In this document: one piece after another, positions 9,114 to 17,901 of the stretch
How positions within the stretch are numbered: position 1 is the stretch's first letter
How the letters are laid out: the number at the start of each line of letters is the position of its first letter
Origin: Candidatus Krumholzibacteriota bacterium
GTDB lineage: Bacteria; Krumholzibacteriota; Krumholzibacteriia; JAJRXK01
Assembly: GCA_029262065.1 (NCBI GenBank)
Contig: JAJDAC010000014.1
Span: 1-64,000 of the forward strand
Direction: 5' to 3'
DNA: 64,000 nucleotides
The notes under the pieces: model-generated
Database searches by the model: none
Told to the model about the DNA's origin: nothing
What the model saw: the letters and a program-made list of their open reading frames with translations, nothing else
Made by a program: the position numbers and the translations under genes

Positions 9114-12100
9114 GGTCACCTCCCGCCGTCAGGTTGGCGTTCTCGTTCTTCACGCGTGTCAGATAAGTGGTGCGGGGTCGCGTGCCCAGCTCTTCGAGCA
9201 ACCCGTAGTTCAGCGGCGAAGCCTGCCACTTGGCCACCTTGGCTTGCGGGTCGTTGAGATCGCCGAAGGCAATGGCCTGGCTGGGGCACGCCTGTTGACA
9301 TGCGGTAGTCACGGTGCCGTCGCCCAGGGGTAGATCGTCCTTCTTGGCTTCGATGCGCGCGTGGTTGATGCGCTGCACGCAGTAGCTGCACTTTTCCATG
9401 ACACCACGATGGCGCACGGTCACGTCGGGGTTGCGCTGCATCTTCAGCGTTTCGGTGTTGTTGTCCGCGTACTGGTAGTAGTTGAAGCGGCGCACTTTGT
9501 ACGGGCAGTTGTTCGAGCAATAGCGAGTGCCGACGCATCGGTTGTACACCATGTCGTTCAGGCCTTCGTCGCTGTGCACGGTCGCGCTTACGGGGCACAC
9601 GATCTCGCACGGTGCCTGCTCGCAGTGCATACATATGACCGGCTGCTGCACCATGTCGGGCTGGTCCAGGTCGCCTTCGAAATAGCGGTCGATGCGTATC
9701 CAATGCAGCTCGCGTCCGCGCATGACCTGGTCTTTGCCCACCACCGGAATGTTGTTCTCGGATTGACAGGCCATGACGCACGCGTTGCAGCCGTTGCACG
9801 CGGTAAGGTCGATGGTCAAACCCCACTTCAGGCCGTCGTAGGCGAAGCCGGGGTTGAGAGAGGCGTTGATGTCGACATGGTGGCCGTGGTGCGCGAAGTG
9901 CAAGGGGTTCTTCTGGTATGCATCCAACGAACCCGAGCGGATGATGTCGCGCCCTTCCATGCTGTGATGGTCCTGCGTGCAAGCCAGGGGATGGCTACCG
10001 CCCGCGGCCGTTACCTGCACGTCATGGATTCGCCACGACAAATCGGCGGTGGCCAGTGGGTTTACGTTGAAGCCCGCACCCTTGCCCACCGAGCCGGTCT
10101 TGGTGCGGCCGTACCCCACGTTCAACGTGATGGAATCCTCGCCGTGTCCCGGCAGGATCCAGGCGGGAAGGGTGACCTCGGTGGTGCCGCGCTTGATGGA
10201 CACGTTGTCGAAGTTCTCCACGCCCAACGCCTCGGCCGTGCGCGGACTCATGAGCGCCGCGTTGTCCCAGGTGAGTTTGGTGAGCGGCTTGGGGCACTCC
10301 TGCAGCCAGCCGTTGTTGGCGAAGCGCCCGTCGTACACCGTGGTATCGGGCCGTAGCTCCAACGTCAGGCCGCTGCGCACCCGCGACAAATTTGTAGCGG
10401 CCTGGGTCACGGCGGCCGGCGACACGGTGGCGGCAATGGCCGCAGACTTAGTATCGGCTACGACGCCGTCGTGCAACGAGCGTCGCCAGTCCCGATCGGT
10501 TGTTGCTTGCCACGTGGCCCGCACGATGTCGTGCCCGTCGGGCTGGGGGTCGCCGGCGATGAGTTCCATGAACTCGTGCACGTTGTGCGTGTCGTACAGC
10601 GGCGAGATCAGCGGTTGCGTAATGCTGGTGGTGCCGTCGAAGGCCCGTACGTCGCTCCAGCTCTCCAGGTAGTGGCTTTCGGGCAGGTGCCACTGGCAGT
10701 ACTCGGACGTTTCGTCGAACGACTGCGACAGGTGCACGCGGGTTTCGACCTTTTCCATGGCCTGCCGGAACCGCAGTTCGCCTGGCGCCGTGAACACCGG
10801 GTTGCCACCCAGCATGATCAGCAGATCCACGTCGCCGCGGCGCATCTCTTCCACCAGCAATGTCAGCGAAGCCGCCTGGTCCTGCGGGTCCACCTCGACC
10901 GGGTCGATCAGCTGGACCGTGGTACCCAGGTTGCCCAGTTGTTCATTCATGGCGTGAACCAGGACCTGGAGGTCGGCGCTGGTCTGATCGCCGCAGGTGA
11001 CTACACATCGCCCGCGGGCCTGCGTCAGGTCGTGGGCTACTTCGTCCGCCAGCTTGATGGCCGCCTCGGGAAGGTCTACCGAGGGAGCTGGACCGGGCAC
11101 GCCGAGCGCGCGCGCCACGTGCAACGCGAACGCGTCCACCTGCTGCGGTTTCAGATTCATCCGGTGGTCAGCAGTGGTGGAGGTAGCCGTGGGGCTCGAC
11201 TCCACGCAGTACATCCGGTTCATCGACGTGCCGTCGTCCACCACGCGACGGCGGTCGGCGAAGGCGCGCGCATACACCAGCGCCGCGGGCCCCTGCGTAA
11301 GGAAATCGCTGTCGAGGGTCAGGACCACGTCGGCCCGCGAAAGGTCGAAATAGAATTCCGCCCGGCGACCAAACGCCGCGCGGGTGCCTTCGCGTAGCCC
11401 ATTGCGGTGGGCGCCGTCGTAGCGATCCCAGCGGGCCTGTGGGAAACGCGCGAGGAACTCGCGCATCTGCCGGGCCAGCGTAGGGGACGTGGTGGACTCG
11501 GTGAGAAACCGAATCCCACTGCCGCCCAGGGGCTGCTGCGCGGCGAGCTGGGCTTCCATTTCGTCGCCGAATGCACCCCAGCTGCGGATCCGGGTGAGGT
11601 TCTGCGGCGTCTGCGCGCGGTCGGGGTCGTAGAGATCCAGGATGGAGGCCTGCGTGAAAAGGTCGCTGGTGCCGCCGCTGGCCGGGTGGTCGGGGTTGCC
11701 TTCTATCTTGGTAGGCCGTCCCATGTGGCTCTCCACCAGGATCCCCCGCGCGTAGCCGCCGACCAACGCGTGGGCGCTGGCGAAGTACAGGGGTTTGCCG
11801 GGGATCAGCTGCTCGGGCTGCTTCACGTAGGGCACGATGCGCTCGTCGGGCTGGATCGTGCAGCCGTTCAGACCGGCCAGGGCCAGGGATGCACCCATGA
11901 GCTGCAGGAAGCGGCGTCTCTCGACCGGCGCCTTGCTCAAGCCGTCTATTGGCAACAGGCTGGGGAACTCCCGTTCGAGTAGATTCTGAAACCGCTCGGT
12001 GCTGGCCAATTCCTCCAGGCTGCGCCAGTAGCGCGGCCCGGTAGCCTTACGCAGCTGAGCGCGTACCTGCTCGATGGAGGTCGACTCGACCGTTGCTTCC

Positions 12101-12138
12101 TCGGGAAGCGATCCGTCCATGGTGGTGTCGTCTTTCAT
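9094..12138 (-). CDS. actB: Alternative complex III iron-sulphur subunit ActB (molybdopterin-oxidoreductase-like, fused B1-B2)
   Basis: A 1,014-residue periplasmic subunit. A twin-arginine-type sequence is near the N-terminus (Arg74-Arg76, RRRFLQLMGASLALAG). The first part (about 90-740) resembles molybdopterin oxidoreductase catalytic subunits (GNPDHPASGGTSDLFTQA, LLIMLGGNPVFTAPG), but in ACIII this domain carries no molybdenum cofactor. The last about 250 residues form a ferredoxin-type domain with cysteine clusters CNGCNACVMAC, CMHCEQAPCEIVC, CVGTRYCSNNCP and CSYC...CQQACP, expected to bind four clusters. The start used is ATG 12138, overlapping the actA stop as ATGA. The frame upstream of it runs through actA and is not family-like. 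Confidence 0.95.
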   Translation of the reverse strand: MKDDTTMDGSLPEEATVESTSIEQVRAQLRKATGPRYWRSLEELASTERFQNLLEREFPSLLPIDGLSKAPVERRRFLQLMGASLALAGLNGCTIQPDERIVPYVKQPEQLIPGKPLYFASAHALVGGYARGILVESHMGRPTKIEGNPDHPASGGTSDLFTQASILDLYDPDRAQTPQNLTRIRSWGAFGDEMEAQLAAQQPLGGSGIRFLTESTTSPTLARQMREFLARFPQARWDRYDGAHRNGLREGTRAAFGRRAEFYFDLSRADVVLTLDSDFLTQGPAALVYARAFADRRRVVDDGTSMNRMYCVESSPTATSTTADHRMNLKPQQVDAFALHVARALGVPGPAPSVDLPEAAIKLADEVAHDLTQARGRCVVTCGDQTSADLQVLVHAMNEQLGNLGTTVQLIDPVEVDPQDQAASLTLLVEEMRRGDVDLLIMLGGNPVFTAPGELRFRQAMEKVETRVHLSQSFDETSEYCQWHLPESHYLESWSDVRAFDGTTSITQPLISPLYDTHNVHEFMELIAGDPQPDGHDIVRATWQATTDRDWRRSLHDGVVADTKSAAIAATVSPAAVTQAATNLSRVRSGLTLELRPDTTVYDGRFANNGWLQECPKPLTKLTWDNAALMSPRTAEALGVENFDNVSIKRGTTEVTLPAWILPGHGEDSITLNVGYGRTKTGSVGKGAGFNVNPLATADLSWRIHDVQVTAAGGSHPLACTQDHHSMEGRDIIRSGSLDAYQKNPLHFAHHGHHVDINASLNPGFAYDGLKWGLTIDLTACNGCNACVMACQSENNIPVVGKDQVMRGRELHWIRIDRYFEGDLDQPDMVQQPVICMHCEQAPCEIVCPVSATVHSDEGLNDMVYNRCVGTRYCSNNCPYKVRRFNYYQYADNNTETLKMQRNPDVTVRHRGVMEKCSYCVQRINHARIEAKKDDLPLGDGTVTTACQQACPSQAIAFGDLNDPQAKVAKWQASPLNYGLLEELGTRPRTTYLTRVKNENANLTAGGDHGQEAH

Positions 12139-12782
12139 CGGTGGCAGACCGAACAGTAGATGAGGCTTTGAACGTTGTACTCTTCGGCCAGCTGGGCTGG
12201 ATCCACGCCGTGATCCTTGGGGTCGAAGCCCATGGTGACCACCTGATCGCGCGGGCGGGTGTTGGGTGCGGGATCCCGATGGCAGCTCAGGCACCACTCC
12301 ATCTGGAGCGTTTCGGCCTGGTAGATCAGCGGCATCTCGTCGACGCGCCCATGGCAGCTTTCGCAGCCCACGCCTTTGGCCACGTGGATGCTGTGGTTGA
12401 AGTACACGAAGTCGGGTAGATCATGGACCCGTTGCCACTGGATGGGCGTGTTGGTGGCGTAGCTCTGGCGCACGGGCTCGAGCATGGGACTTTCGTTCCA
12501 GATCAGGTTGTGGCAGTTCATGCACGTGGCCGTGGGGGGAATCCCGGCGAATGCCGATTCCTCGACCGACGTGTGGCAGTAGCGGCAGTCGATGCCAAGC
12601 TGGGCGGTATGGTGGTCGTGGCTGAACGGCACCGGCTGGTGCAGTACGACGTCCTGGCCGGTCATATAGGACGACCGTGTCCACTGGTCGGCGGCCCAGA
12701 TGAGAACCGCGAGAAAGAAGACTCCGCCAAAGATGGTAATACGCGAGAGAGCGTTCGTGCTGCGGTGGAAGATCTGAGCCAT
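12135..12782 (-). CDS. actA: Alternative complex III pentahaem cytochrome c ActA
   Basis: A 215-residue protein with one N-terminal transmembrane helix (about 13-32) and a periplasmic domain holding five CxxCH haem c sites: Cys66-His70, Cys87-His91, Cys140-His144, Cys164-His168 and Cys210-His214, the last one ending the protein. Five haems in about 215 residues is the usual ActA layout. It receives electrons from the ActB iron-sulphur clusters and passes them to ActE or directly to the oxidase. It is the first gene of the operon; GGAGAG stands 2 bases before the ATG. The promoter should lie in the 197-base gap shared with the divergent TlpA-like gene. Confidence 0.96.
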   Translation of the reverse strand: MAQIFHRSTNALSRITIFGGVFFLAVLIWAADQWTRSSYMTGQDVVLHQPVPFSHDHHTAQLGIDCRYCHTSVEESAFAGIPPTATCMNCHNLIWNESPMLEPVRQSYATNTPIQWQRVHDLPDFVYFNHSIHVAKGVGCESCHGRVDEMPLIYQAETLQMEWCLSCHRDPAPNTRPRDQVVTMGFDPKDHGVDPAQLAEEYNVQSLIYCSVCHR

Positions 12783-12979
12783 GTCTCTCCACGTATGGGC
12801 GACCTTCTCAGGCCGTCCTCGCGAGTCCAGTAGCGGGAATCCGGAGTCGTTTCACGGGAACGGGATCCAAAATAGGGCGTACACGTATCAGTAGCCACCG
12901 TGGGTTTTACCTTTTTTTTTGCAACCGGTCAGTGGTTCGGTTCGGTACCATGATTGGAACCAACTCCAAGGGAGAGTGC
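12783..12979. promoter_or_regulatory. Divergent intergenic region between actA and the TlpA-like gene
   Basis: This 197-base gap must carry the leftward promoter of the ACIII-oxidase operon and the rightward promoter of the TlpA-like gene. It contains a run of nine T (12912-12920) and a short inverted segment of GGTTCGG repeats near 12934-12945. I could not find convincing -35/-10 pairs on either strand. Confidence 0.4.
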
Positions 12980-14209
12980 ATGTTCCGCCAAGTCTTCAGC
13001 GCCGCGATCGGGGTCGTGGTCGCGACCACCGTGATCGCCGGCTCGCCAACCGCGCAGGCCCAGTCGAGTGTCGACCTCGACCAGTTCCTGCAAGACATGA
13101 AGGAGAAGAGCGAAAGCCTTGTCAGCCTTTCGCTACGGGGCAGTCGCAGCATCGAGGCTCAGCACGCCGGACGGCCGATCGCGCCGCGCGAGGACACGGA
13201 ACTGGAGATCGCCTTCGCCGAGCCGGGACAGCTGCGCATGGCCGTTGAGAGTCCGCGTAGCGGCAGCACCCTGGTGGTTTCCGATGGTGTGCAGGTATGG
13301 ACGTACTCGGCCCAGAGCAATGCCTTCACCGTGCAATCGGTGGGGAGCGACGCCGCCACCGAGACGGGTGGAGACACGGGCAATTCGGTGGCCGGCGACG
13401 CGCGGGCCTCCGTTCTGTCGCAGATCATGCCGTGGCAGCTGCCCGAGCCCACGCTCCTGCGTGACGAAAGCATCGATGTCGCCGGTAAGTCCGTTCCTTG
13501 CGTGGTCATCCATTCGCTGGCCCCGACCGGCGAGCAGATGACGTTGTGGGTCGACCGAGCCAACCACGTGGTGCTCAGGGAAGAGCGTCGTGGCGCCAAG
13601 AGCGTCAATGGTCCCAACGGTCCCATGACCATTGATGTCGTGGCCACCGCCACCTATCGCGAGGTAAAGGTCGACCAGGACATTCCCAAGTCCAAGTTCG
13701 TGTTCACGCCCCCCGATGGGGCGGGGCAGGTCGACAGTTTCAACATGGCGCAGGGCATTGAGAACAACAGCCCGTTGGTGGGCAAGCCGGCGCCGGACTT
13801 CGAGCTGACGGATCTCGATGGCAACTCGGTGCGTCTGTCGGACCTGAGGGGCAAGCCGGTGCTGCTCGACTTCTGGGCCACCTGGTGTGGGCCGTGCAAG
13901 ATCGAGCTGCCGCACATCCAGAAGCTGCACGAGGAATTCGGTGTGGACGATATCACGGTGCTGGCCATCAGCAGCGAACAGCCCGCGCTCGTGCGCAGAT
14001 ATCTGGAGCGGGCCCAGTATACGTTCCCCAGCCTGATCGACGGAAAGCGCGAGGTCACCGGCAAGTACGGGGTGACCTCGATTCCGGTGGTGCTGGTGAT
14101 CGACAGCCAGGGTGTGGTGCGCAAGCACTTCATTGGCGCTCAGCCCGAGCGCGTGCTGCGCAAGGCTTTGGCGGCGGTGGGCGTGACAAGCGACGCCGCG
14201 GGCAAGTAG
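12980..14209 (+). CDS. Secreted LolA-like/DUF2092 domain fused to a TlpA-type thioredoxin
   Basis: A 409-residue protein with a Sec signal peptide (1-28, cut after AQAQ). Residues about 30-250 look like the LolA/LppX-type half-barrel domain seen in DUF2092 proteins (VSDGVQVWTYSAQSNAF, LWVDRANHVVLREER). Residues about 270-405 are a TlpA/ResA-like thioredoxin fold with the redox pair Cys303-Gly-Pro-Cys306 and the cis-proline segment TSIPVVLVID. It probably acts as a periplasmic thiol reductase. The frame continues upstream to 12932, but GGGAGAG precedes the ATG at 12980, which also gives a clean signal peptide. It is divergent from the cytochrome-rich act operon, so a role in haem-site or CuA thiol reduction is plausible but inferred. 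A strong terminator follows. Confidence 0.85.
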   Translation: MFRQVFSAAIGVVVATTVIAGSPTAQAQSSVDLDQFLQDMKEKSESLVSLSLRGSRSIEAQHAGRPIAPREDTELEIAFAEPGQLRMAVESPRSGSTLVVSDGVQVWTYSAQSNAFTVQSVGSDAATETGGDTGNSVAGDARASVLSQIMPWQLPEPTLLRDESIDVAGKSVPCVVIHSLAPTGEQMTLWVDRANHVVLREERRGAKSVNGPNGPMTIDVVATATYREVKVDQDIPKSKFVFTPPDGAGQVDSFNMAQGIENNSPLVGKPAPDFELTDLDGNSVRLSDLRGKPVLLDFWATWCGPCKIELPHIQKLHEEFGVDDITVLAISSEQPALVRRYLERAQYTFPSLIDGKREVTGKYGVTSIPVVLVIDSQGVVRKHFIGAQPERVLRKALAAVGVTSDAAGK

Positions 14210-14257
14210 GCAATCTACCTACACCGTTGGCTGACCCGCTGTTCTTGAAGGATGTTC

Positions 14258-14285
14258 AGGGCCCGGCTATGCCGGGCCCTTTTTC
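14258..14285 (+). terminator. Rho-independent terminator after the TlpA-like gene
   Basis: A perfect 10-base-pair stem, AGGGCCCGGC, loop TAT, GCCGGGCCCT, is followed directly by TTTTC. It lies 49 bases after the TlpA-like stop codon. The next gene, on the minus strand, ends at 14328, so the hairpin may serve both directions. Confidence 0.9.
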
Positions 14286-14327
14286 ATGCTACTTGCCTGT
14301 GCCAGTGGTCGGGGCTACTGGTCGAAT

Positions 14328-15224
14328 CTACTTGTCAGTCAGACCGGCGTAGACGATCTCCACGAACTTGTCGCCGTTGAGCCACGCCTGACCCCATTTC
14401 TCGTCGTACTTCGCGGTGGGCTTGGCGGCAATGACTTCTTCCTTGGTCTTGCCGGCGTCCACTTCCTTCTTGATGGTCGCGTGCACGTCTTCGAGCATGG
14501 CCAGGTACACTCGCAGTTCCTCGCGGTTGGAAGCGGCGCCGTGTCCGGGAATGATGATCGTGTCGTCGTTGATCATTTCGAGCGTGTTCTTCACGGCCGC
14601 GATGGTTCCCGCTAGCGATCCGCCGCTCCATTTGTCGATGAACGGGTACAAGCCGTTGAAGTAGACGTCGCCCATGTGCAACACGTTGGCGTTGCGGAAG
14701 TGGATCATGGAATCGCCGTCGGTATGGGCGTCCACCACGTGGAAGGCGTGGATCTCTTCGCCGTTGTAGTGGAACGTCACCGTTTCGTCGAACGTAACGA
14801 CGGGGCGGGCGGCTTCCGGTGCGGCTTTCGTTTCGCGGTCGAACACTTCGTTGAAGTGATCCGCGCTCATGCGCACGCGCACGTTGTCGTGGGCCACCAC
14901 CAGGGTGCCACTGTTTGCGAAGTTCTCGTTGCCGCCGGTGTGATCACCATGCCAATGCGTGTTGATGACGAAGCGGACCGGCTGGTCCGACAACGTGCCC
15001 AGCTTGGCCTGGATCTTCTGTGTCAGCGGAGCGAACTGATCGTCCACCAGGAACACGCCGTCCTCACCCACGCAGGCGGCCAGGTTACCGCCGGATCCGG
15101 TGAGCATGTAGATGCCCGTGGCCAATTCGGTGGCTTCGATTTCAACGTCACCCTGAGCTTGGGCTGAGGTCGACACGGTCAGTAGGGCTGCGGTCAGCAG
15201 CCACGCCGCTGCGCGGATGGACAT
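14328..15224 (-). CDS. Secreted metallo-beta-lactamase-fold hydrolase
   Basis: A 298-residue protein with a signal peptide (1-24, cut after AQAQ) and a complete MBL-fold metal site: His90-x-His92-x-Asp94-His95 in THWHGDHTGG, His167, Asp186 and His228 in IPGHG. It should bind two zinc ions in the periplasm. The overall sequence is closer to general periplasmic MBL hydrolases (including quinoprotein-relay-type ones) than to true beta-lactamases; the substrate is unknown. The frame extends to 15509, but the ATG at 15224 follows GGAGA and starts the signal peptide. It is 59 bases downstream of the ornithine aminotransferase gene on the same strand and may be co-transcribed with it. Confidence 0.85.
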   Translation of the reverse strand: MSIRAAAWLLTAALLTVSTSAQAQGDVEIEATELATGIYMLTGSGGNLAACVGEDGVFLVDDQFAPLTQKIQAKLGTLSDQPVRFVINTHWHGDHTGGNENFANSGTLVVAHDNVRVRMSADHFNEVFDRETKAAPEAARPVVTFDETVTFHYNGEEIHAFHVVDAHTDGDSMIHFRNANVLHMGDVYFNGLYPFIDKWSGGSLAGTIAAVKNTLEMINDDTIIIPGHGAASNREELRVYLAMLEDVHATIKKEVDAGKTKEEVIAAKPTAKYDEKWGQAWLNGDKFVEIVYAGLTDK

Positions 15225-15283
15225 GTGGTCTCCGTTTCTTGGTGGCGGCCGTCGACGGTTCGACGGCCGCACGCGAGGCAGGA

Positions 15284-16519
15284 TCAGGAAATCTGTGAGA
15301 AGACGTCGCGAATGATACCCAGGGCGTGATCCACTTCGTCCTTCGTGATGACCAGAGGGGGAGCGAACCGGATGATGTTCCCGTGGGTTTGCTTGGCAAG
15401 CAAGCCCTTGTTCTTCAGGGCCACGCAAACGTCCCAGGCCTGGAAGCCGTCTTCGAACACAACCGCGTTCAACAGGCCCTTGCCGCGCACCTGGACCATG
15501 CGGGGACAATCGATGCCCCGCAGCTGCTCACGCAGGTACTCACCAAGCTCGCGGGATTTGCGTTCGAGCTGCTCATTGTCCAGAACGTCCAGGGCGGCAA
15601 TGGCCACGGCGGCGCCCAGCGGGTTGCCACCAAAGGTCGAGCCGTGGCTGCCGGGGAAGAAAACGCCCATGACGTCCTGGTTGGCCACCACGGCCGACAC
15701 TGGAAATACACCGCCGCCCAGGGCCTTGCCCAGGCACATGGCGTCGGGGCGCACGTCTTCGTGGTCCACGGCGAACTTGCGGCCGGTGCGGCAGAAGCCG
15801 GTCTGTACCTCGTCGGCGATCATCAGCACGTTGTGACGCGTGCAGATTTCCCGGACCTGTTTCAGGTAGCCCTCGGCGGGCACGCAGACCCCGGCTTCAC
15901 CCTGGATGGGCTCGACCAGGAACGCCACGGTATTGGGGGTTATGGCGGCCTCGAGTGCGCCGGCGTCGTCGTAGGGGATCACCTTGAACCCCGGCGTGTA
16001 GGGGCCAAAGCCTTCCTTGGCCTCGGGGTCGGTGCTGAATGAGATGATACTGATCGTGCGCCCATGGAAGTTCTCCTCGCACACGATGATCTCCTGCTTG
16101 CCGTTCTCGACGCCCTTCACCTTGTGTCCCCACAGGCGAGCCATCTTCATGGCGGTCTCGACCGCCTCGGCGCCGGTGTTCATGGGTAGCGCCATCTCGA
16201 AGCCGGTGTAGGTACACAGGCGATCCAGGAATTCACCCATGCGGTCGTTGTGGAAGGCGCGGCTGGTCAGCGTGCAGCGGTCGGCCTGGTCCTTCAGGGC
16301 GCCGATGATGTGGGGATGACGGTGGCCCTGGTTCACGGCCGAATAGGCCGACAGGAAGTCCATGTAGCGCTTGCCTTCGGGATCCTCGACCCACACGCCC
16401 TTGGCCGTCGAAACGACCACCGGCAGGGGATGGTAGTTATGGGCGCCCACCCGTTCGGCCAGATCGATCACTTCCTGGCTGCTCGCGGTTTGGGCTCCCT
16501 TGAGGACGCTGTCGGTCAT
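15284..16519 (-). CDS. rocD: Ornithine--oxo-acid aminotransferase
   Basis: A 411-residue class III PLP aminotransferase that converts ornithine and 2-oxoglutarate to glutamate semialdehyde and glutamate. Visible features are NTGAEAVETAMKMAR (cofactor phosphate binding), EENFHGRT, FLVEPIQGEAGV, Asp236 in ADEVQTGF (pyridine nitrogen contact), the Schiff-base Lys265 in LGKALGGG and GSHGSTFGGNP. The HNYHPLPVV start and overall length fit RocD better than acetylornithine or GABA aminotransferases. The ATG at 16519 has GGGAGAA six bases upstream; the longer frame to 16624 is not conserved. The glutamate formed could be deaminated by the large glutamate dehydrogenase at 58625. Confidence 0.9.
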   Translation of the reverse strand: MTDSVLKGAQTASSQEVIDLAERVGAHNYHPLPVVVSTAKGVWVEDPEGKRYMDFLSAYSAVNQGHRHPHIIGALKDQADRCTLTSRAFHNDRMGEFLDRLCTYTGFEMALPMNTGAEAVETAMKMARLWGHKVKGVENGKQEIIVCEENFHGRTISIISFSTDPEAKEGFGPYTPGFKVIPYDDAGALEAAITPNTVAFLVEPIQGEAGVCVPAEGYLKQVREICTRHNVLMIADEVQTGFCRTGRKFAVDHEDVRPDAMCLGKALGGGVFPVSAVVANQDVMGVFFPGSHGSTFGGNPLGAAVAIAALDVLDNEQLERKSRELGEYLREQLRGIDCPRMVQVRGKGLLNAVVFEDGFQAWDVCVALKNKGLLAKQTHGNIIRFAPPLVITKDEVDHALGIIRDVFSQIS

Positions 16520-16693
16520 TGGCGATTCTCCCACTTGTACGCTTTGTGTAAAAGACCCGAACTCACTATTGTCATCGGGCGTATCAGCCCTTGAGTATAG
16601 CGAAAGTCGGGGCTGGCCAGCCACTGTAGTGAATGGGTCGGTGAGCGGCCCACCCGCTGGCGACCTTCATTCCTTCTAGCCGAGTTGGGAATC

Positions 16694-17761
16694 ATGTCGA
16701 ATCAGTCTGCAGCAACAGGAGTGGGCCCGGCGGGTGGTCAGTCATCTGGCCCGGCTGCGGGTGGCCAGGGCCTGGCCGTGGCCGCATCGGTGCTCCTGGG
16801 CGCCGTATTGGCCTTCTCGGCCATTACCAAGATGATGGGCCCCAAGGCCTTCGTGGCCTCGGTCGAGCGCTTCGCCTTCGTGCCGTTTCCGTTGGCGTCG
16901 TCCACGGCTCTGGTGGGCCTCGAGTTCGGACTGGGGATCCTGCTCATCACGGGCATCTTCCGGCGTGCCGCGGCCTGGATCTCTCTTCCCATGATCCTGT
17001 TCTTCCTGGGCATGCTGGTCTACGCGGCCCAGGCGGGACTCGAGAGCTGTGGCTGTTTCGGCGAGTTGATCAAGATTCCCCCCGCCGCCGAGATCGTGAT
17101 CGACTCGGTCTTGCTGGTCCTGGTGGGGGTCGTGCTATGGCGTGGCCGATCGGTCAACTGGTCGTCGGCTCCGGTCCGTCACGCGCTGGCCTACGGCGGG
17201 ATCATCGTGGGCGCGTTCATTTTCCTGACCGGCAACCCCGCCGGTGGCGGCGAAGAGGAGGTGACCGTGGAGCTGGCTCAGCTCGATATCCTGCAGCGGG
17301 CGTCGCCTTCGGTCGCATTGCCGCAGGAAGGGTTCCTGTTCTTCTTCTCGGCCGACTGCGATCACTGCTGGGCGTTCAGTTCCACCGTCAGCGAAATGGC
17401 CAAGCGGCTGCCCGATTTTCAGACCTACGGCGTAACCTTCAGCGATCCGCAGACCTTGGGCGAGTTTCAACTCTCGTTCGCGCCCGAGTTTCCGATTCTG
17501 GTGGTTACGGAGTCGGAGTTCCATCGTGTGACGCGTGACTACCCGGTAGGCGTATGGATCAGCCAGGGTCAGGTGGAGCAGGCGTGGTCGGGCTTCATTC
17601 CTTCGTACCGGGAGCTGGCCGAAATGGGAGGGTACGACGTGATCGATGGTCCGCTGACCACTCCCAACGCGCCGCCGCCGCTGACGCCTTCTGCTTCGGA
17701 TCCCGCGAATCAGCCGGAGAGTTCGAATCCCTTTGGCGGGCCGGTGAAGGCACGCGGATAG
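16694..17761 (+). CDS. MauE/DoxX-like membrane protein fused to a thioredoxin-like domain
   Basis: A 355-residue protein. Residues 1-26 are a flexible Gly/Ser/Ala leader, then four hydrophobic segments (about 27-46, 71-90, 94-113, 130-150) form a MauE-type membrane domain with the paired cysteines of SCGCFG (Cys119, Cys121). A further helix (about 163-180) leads to a periplasmic thioredoxin-like domain with Cys222-Asp-His-Cys225 in SADCDHCW and a cis-Pro segment EFPILVV. The architecture resembles a membrane electron-transfer unit that could pass reducing equivalents through the membrane cysteines to the attached thioredoxin. The C-terminus is Pro/Ser/Asn-rich. The ATG at 16694 lacks a clear Shine-Dalgarno; a TTG three codons upstream is possible. 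It is divergent from rocD and followed by a terminator. Confidence 0.75.
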   Translation: MSNQSAATGVGPAGGQSSGPAAGGQGLAVAASVLLGAVLAFSAITKMMGPKAFVASVERFAFVPFPLASSTALVGLEFGLGILLITGIFRRAAAWISLPMILFFLGMLVYAAQAGLESCGCFGELIKIPPAAEIVIDSVLLVLVGVVLWRGRSVNWSSAPVRHALAYGGIIVGAFIFLTGNPAGGGEEEVTVELAQLDILQRASPSVALPQEGFLFFFSADCDHCWAFSSTVSEMAKRLPDFQTYGVTFSDPQTLGEFQLSFAPEFPILVVTESEFHRVTRDYPVGVWISQGQVEQAWSGFIPSYRELAEMGGYDVIDGPLTTPNAPPPLTPSASDPANQPESSNPFGGPVKARG

Positions 17762-17836
17762 GGGTGGCCCGGTACTCGGGAGGCAGGCCACGTACCAAGT
17801 TCGACCGCGTCGCCTCTTGATTCTGATTCCGACAAA

Positions 17837-17877
17837 GAGAAAAGCCCCTCGGTGTTGTACCGAGGGGCTTGTTCTCT
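17837..17877. terminator. Bidirectional intrinsic terminator between two convergent genes
   Basis: A 12-base-pair stem, AAGCCCCTCGGT with ACCGAGGGGCTT around a GTTGT loop (17842-17870), is extended by AGAGAA/TTCTCT on its outside. It is flanked by T-rich sequence in both readings (GTTCTCTT to the right, TTTTCTCTTTG on the minus strand). It lies between the ends of the MauE-thioredoxin gene and the 1,079-residue secreted protein gene. Confidence 0.88.
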
Positions 17878-17901
17878 TGGCGTGCTGCCGTCTCCGAGAT
17901 G

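Noticed and set aside
9094-12138. Molybdopterin-dependent oxidoreductase activity for the ActB protein
   Set aside because: The domain is of the ACIII type, which has lost molybdopterin binding; gene order act ABCDEF fixes the assignment.
12912-12920. T9 run as an intrinsic terminator
   Set aside because: No GC-rich hairpin precedes it on either strand; it lies in a divergent promoter region.
14328-15224. Beta-lactamase antibiotic resistance gene
   Set aside because: The metal site is shared by the whole MBL fold; overall sequence and context do not indicate a lactamase.
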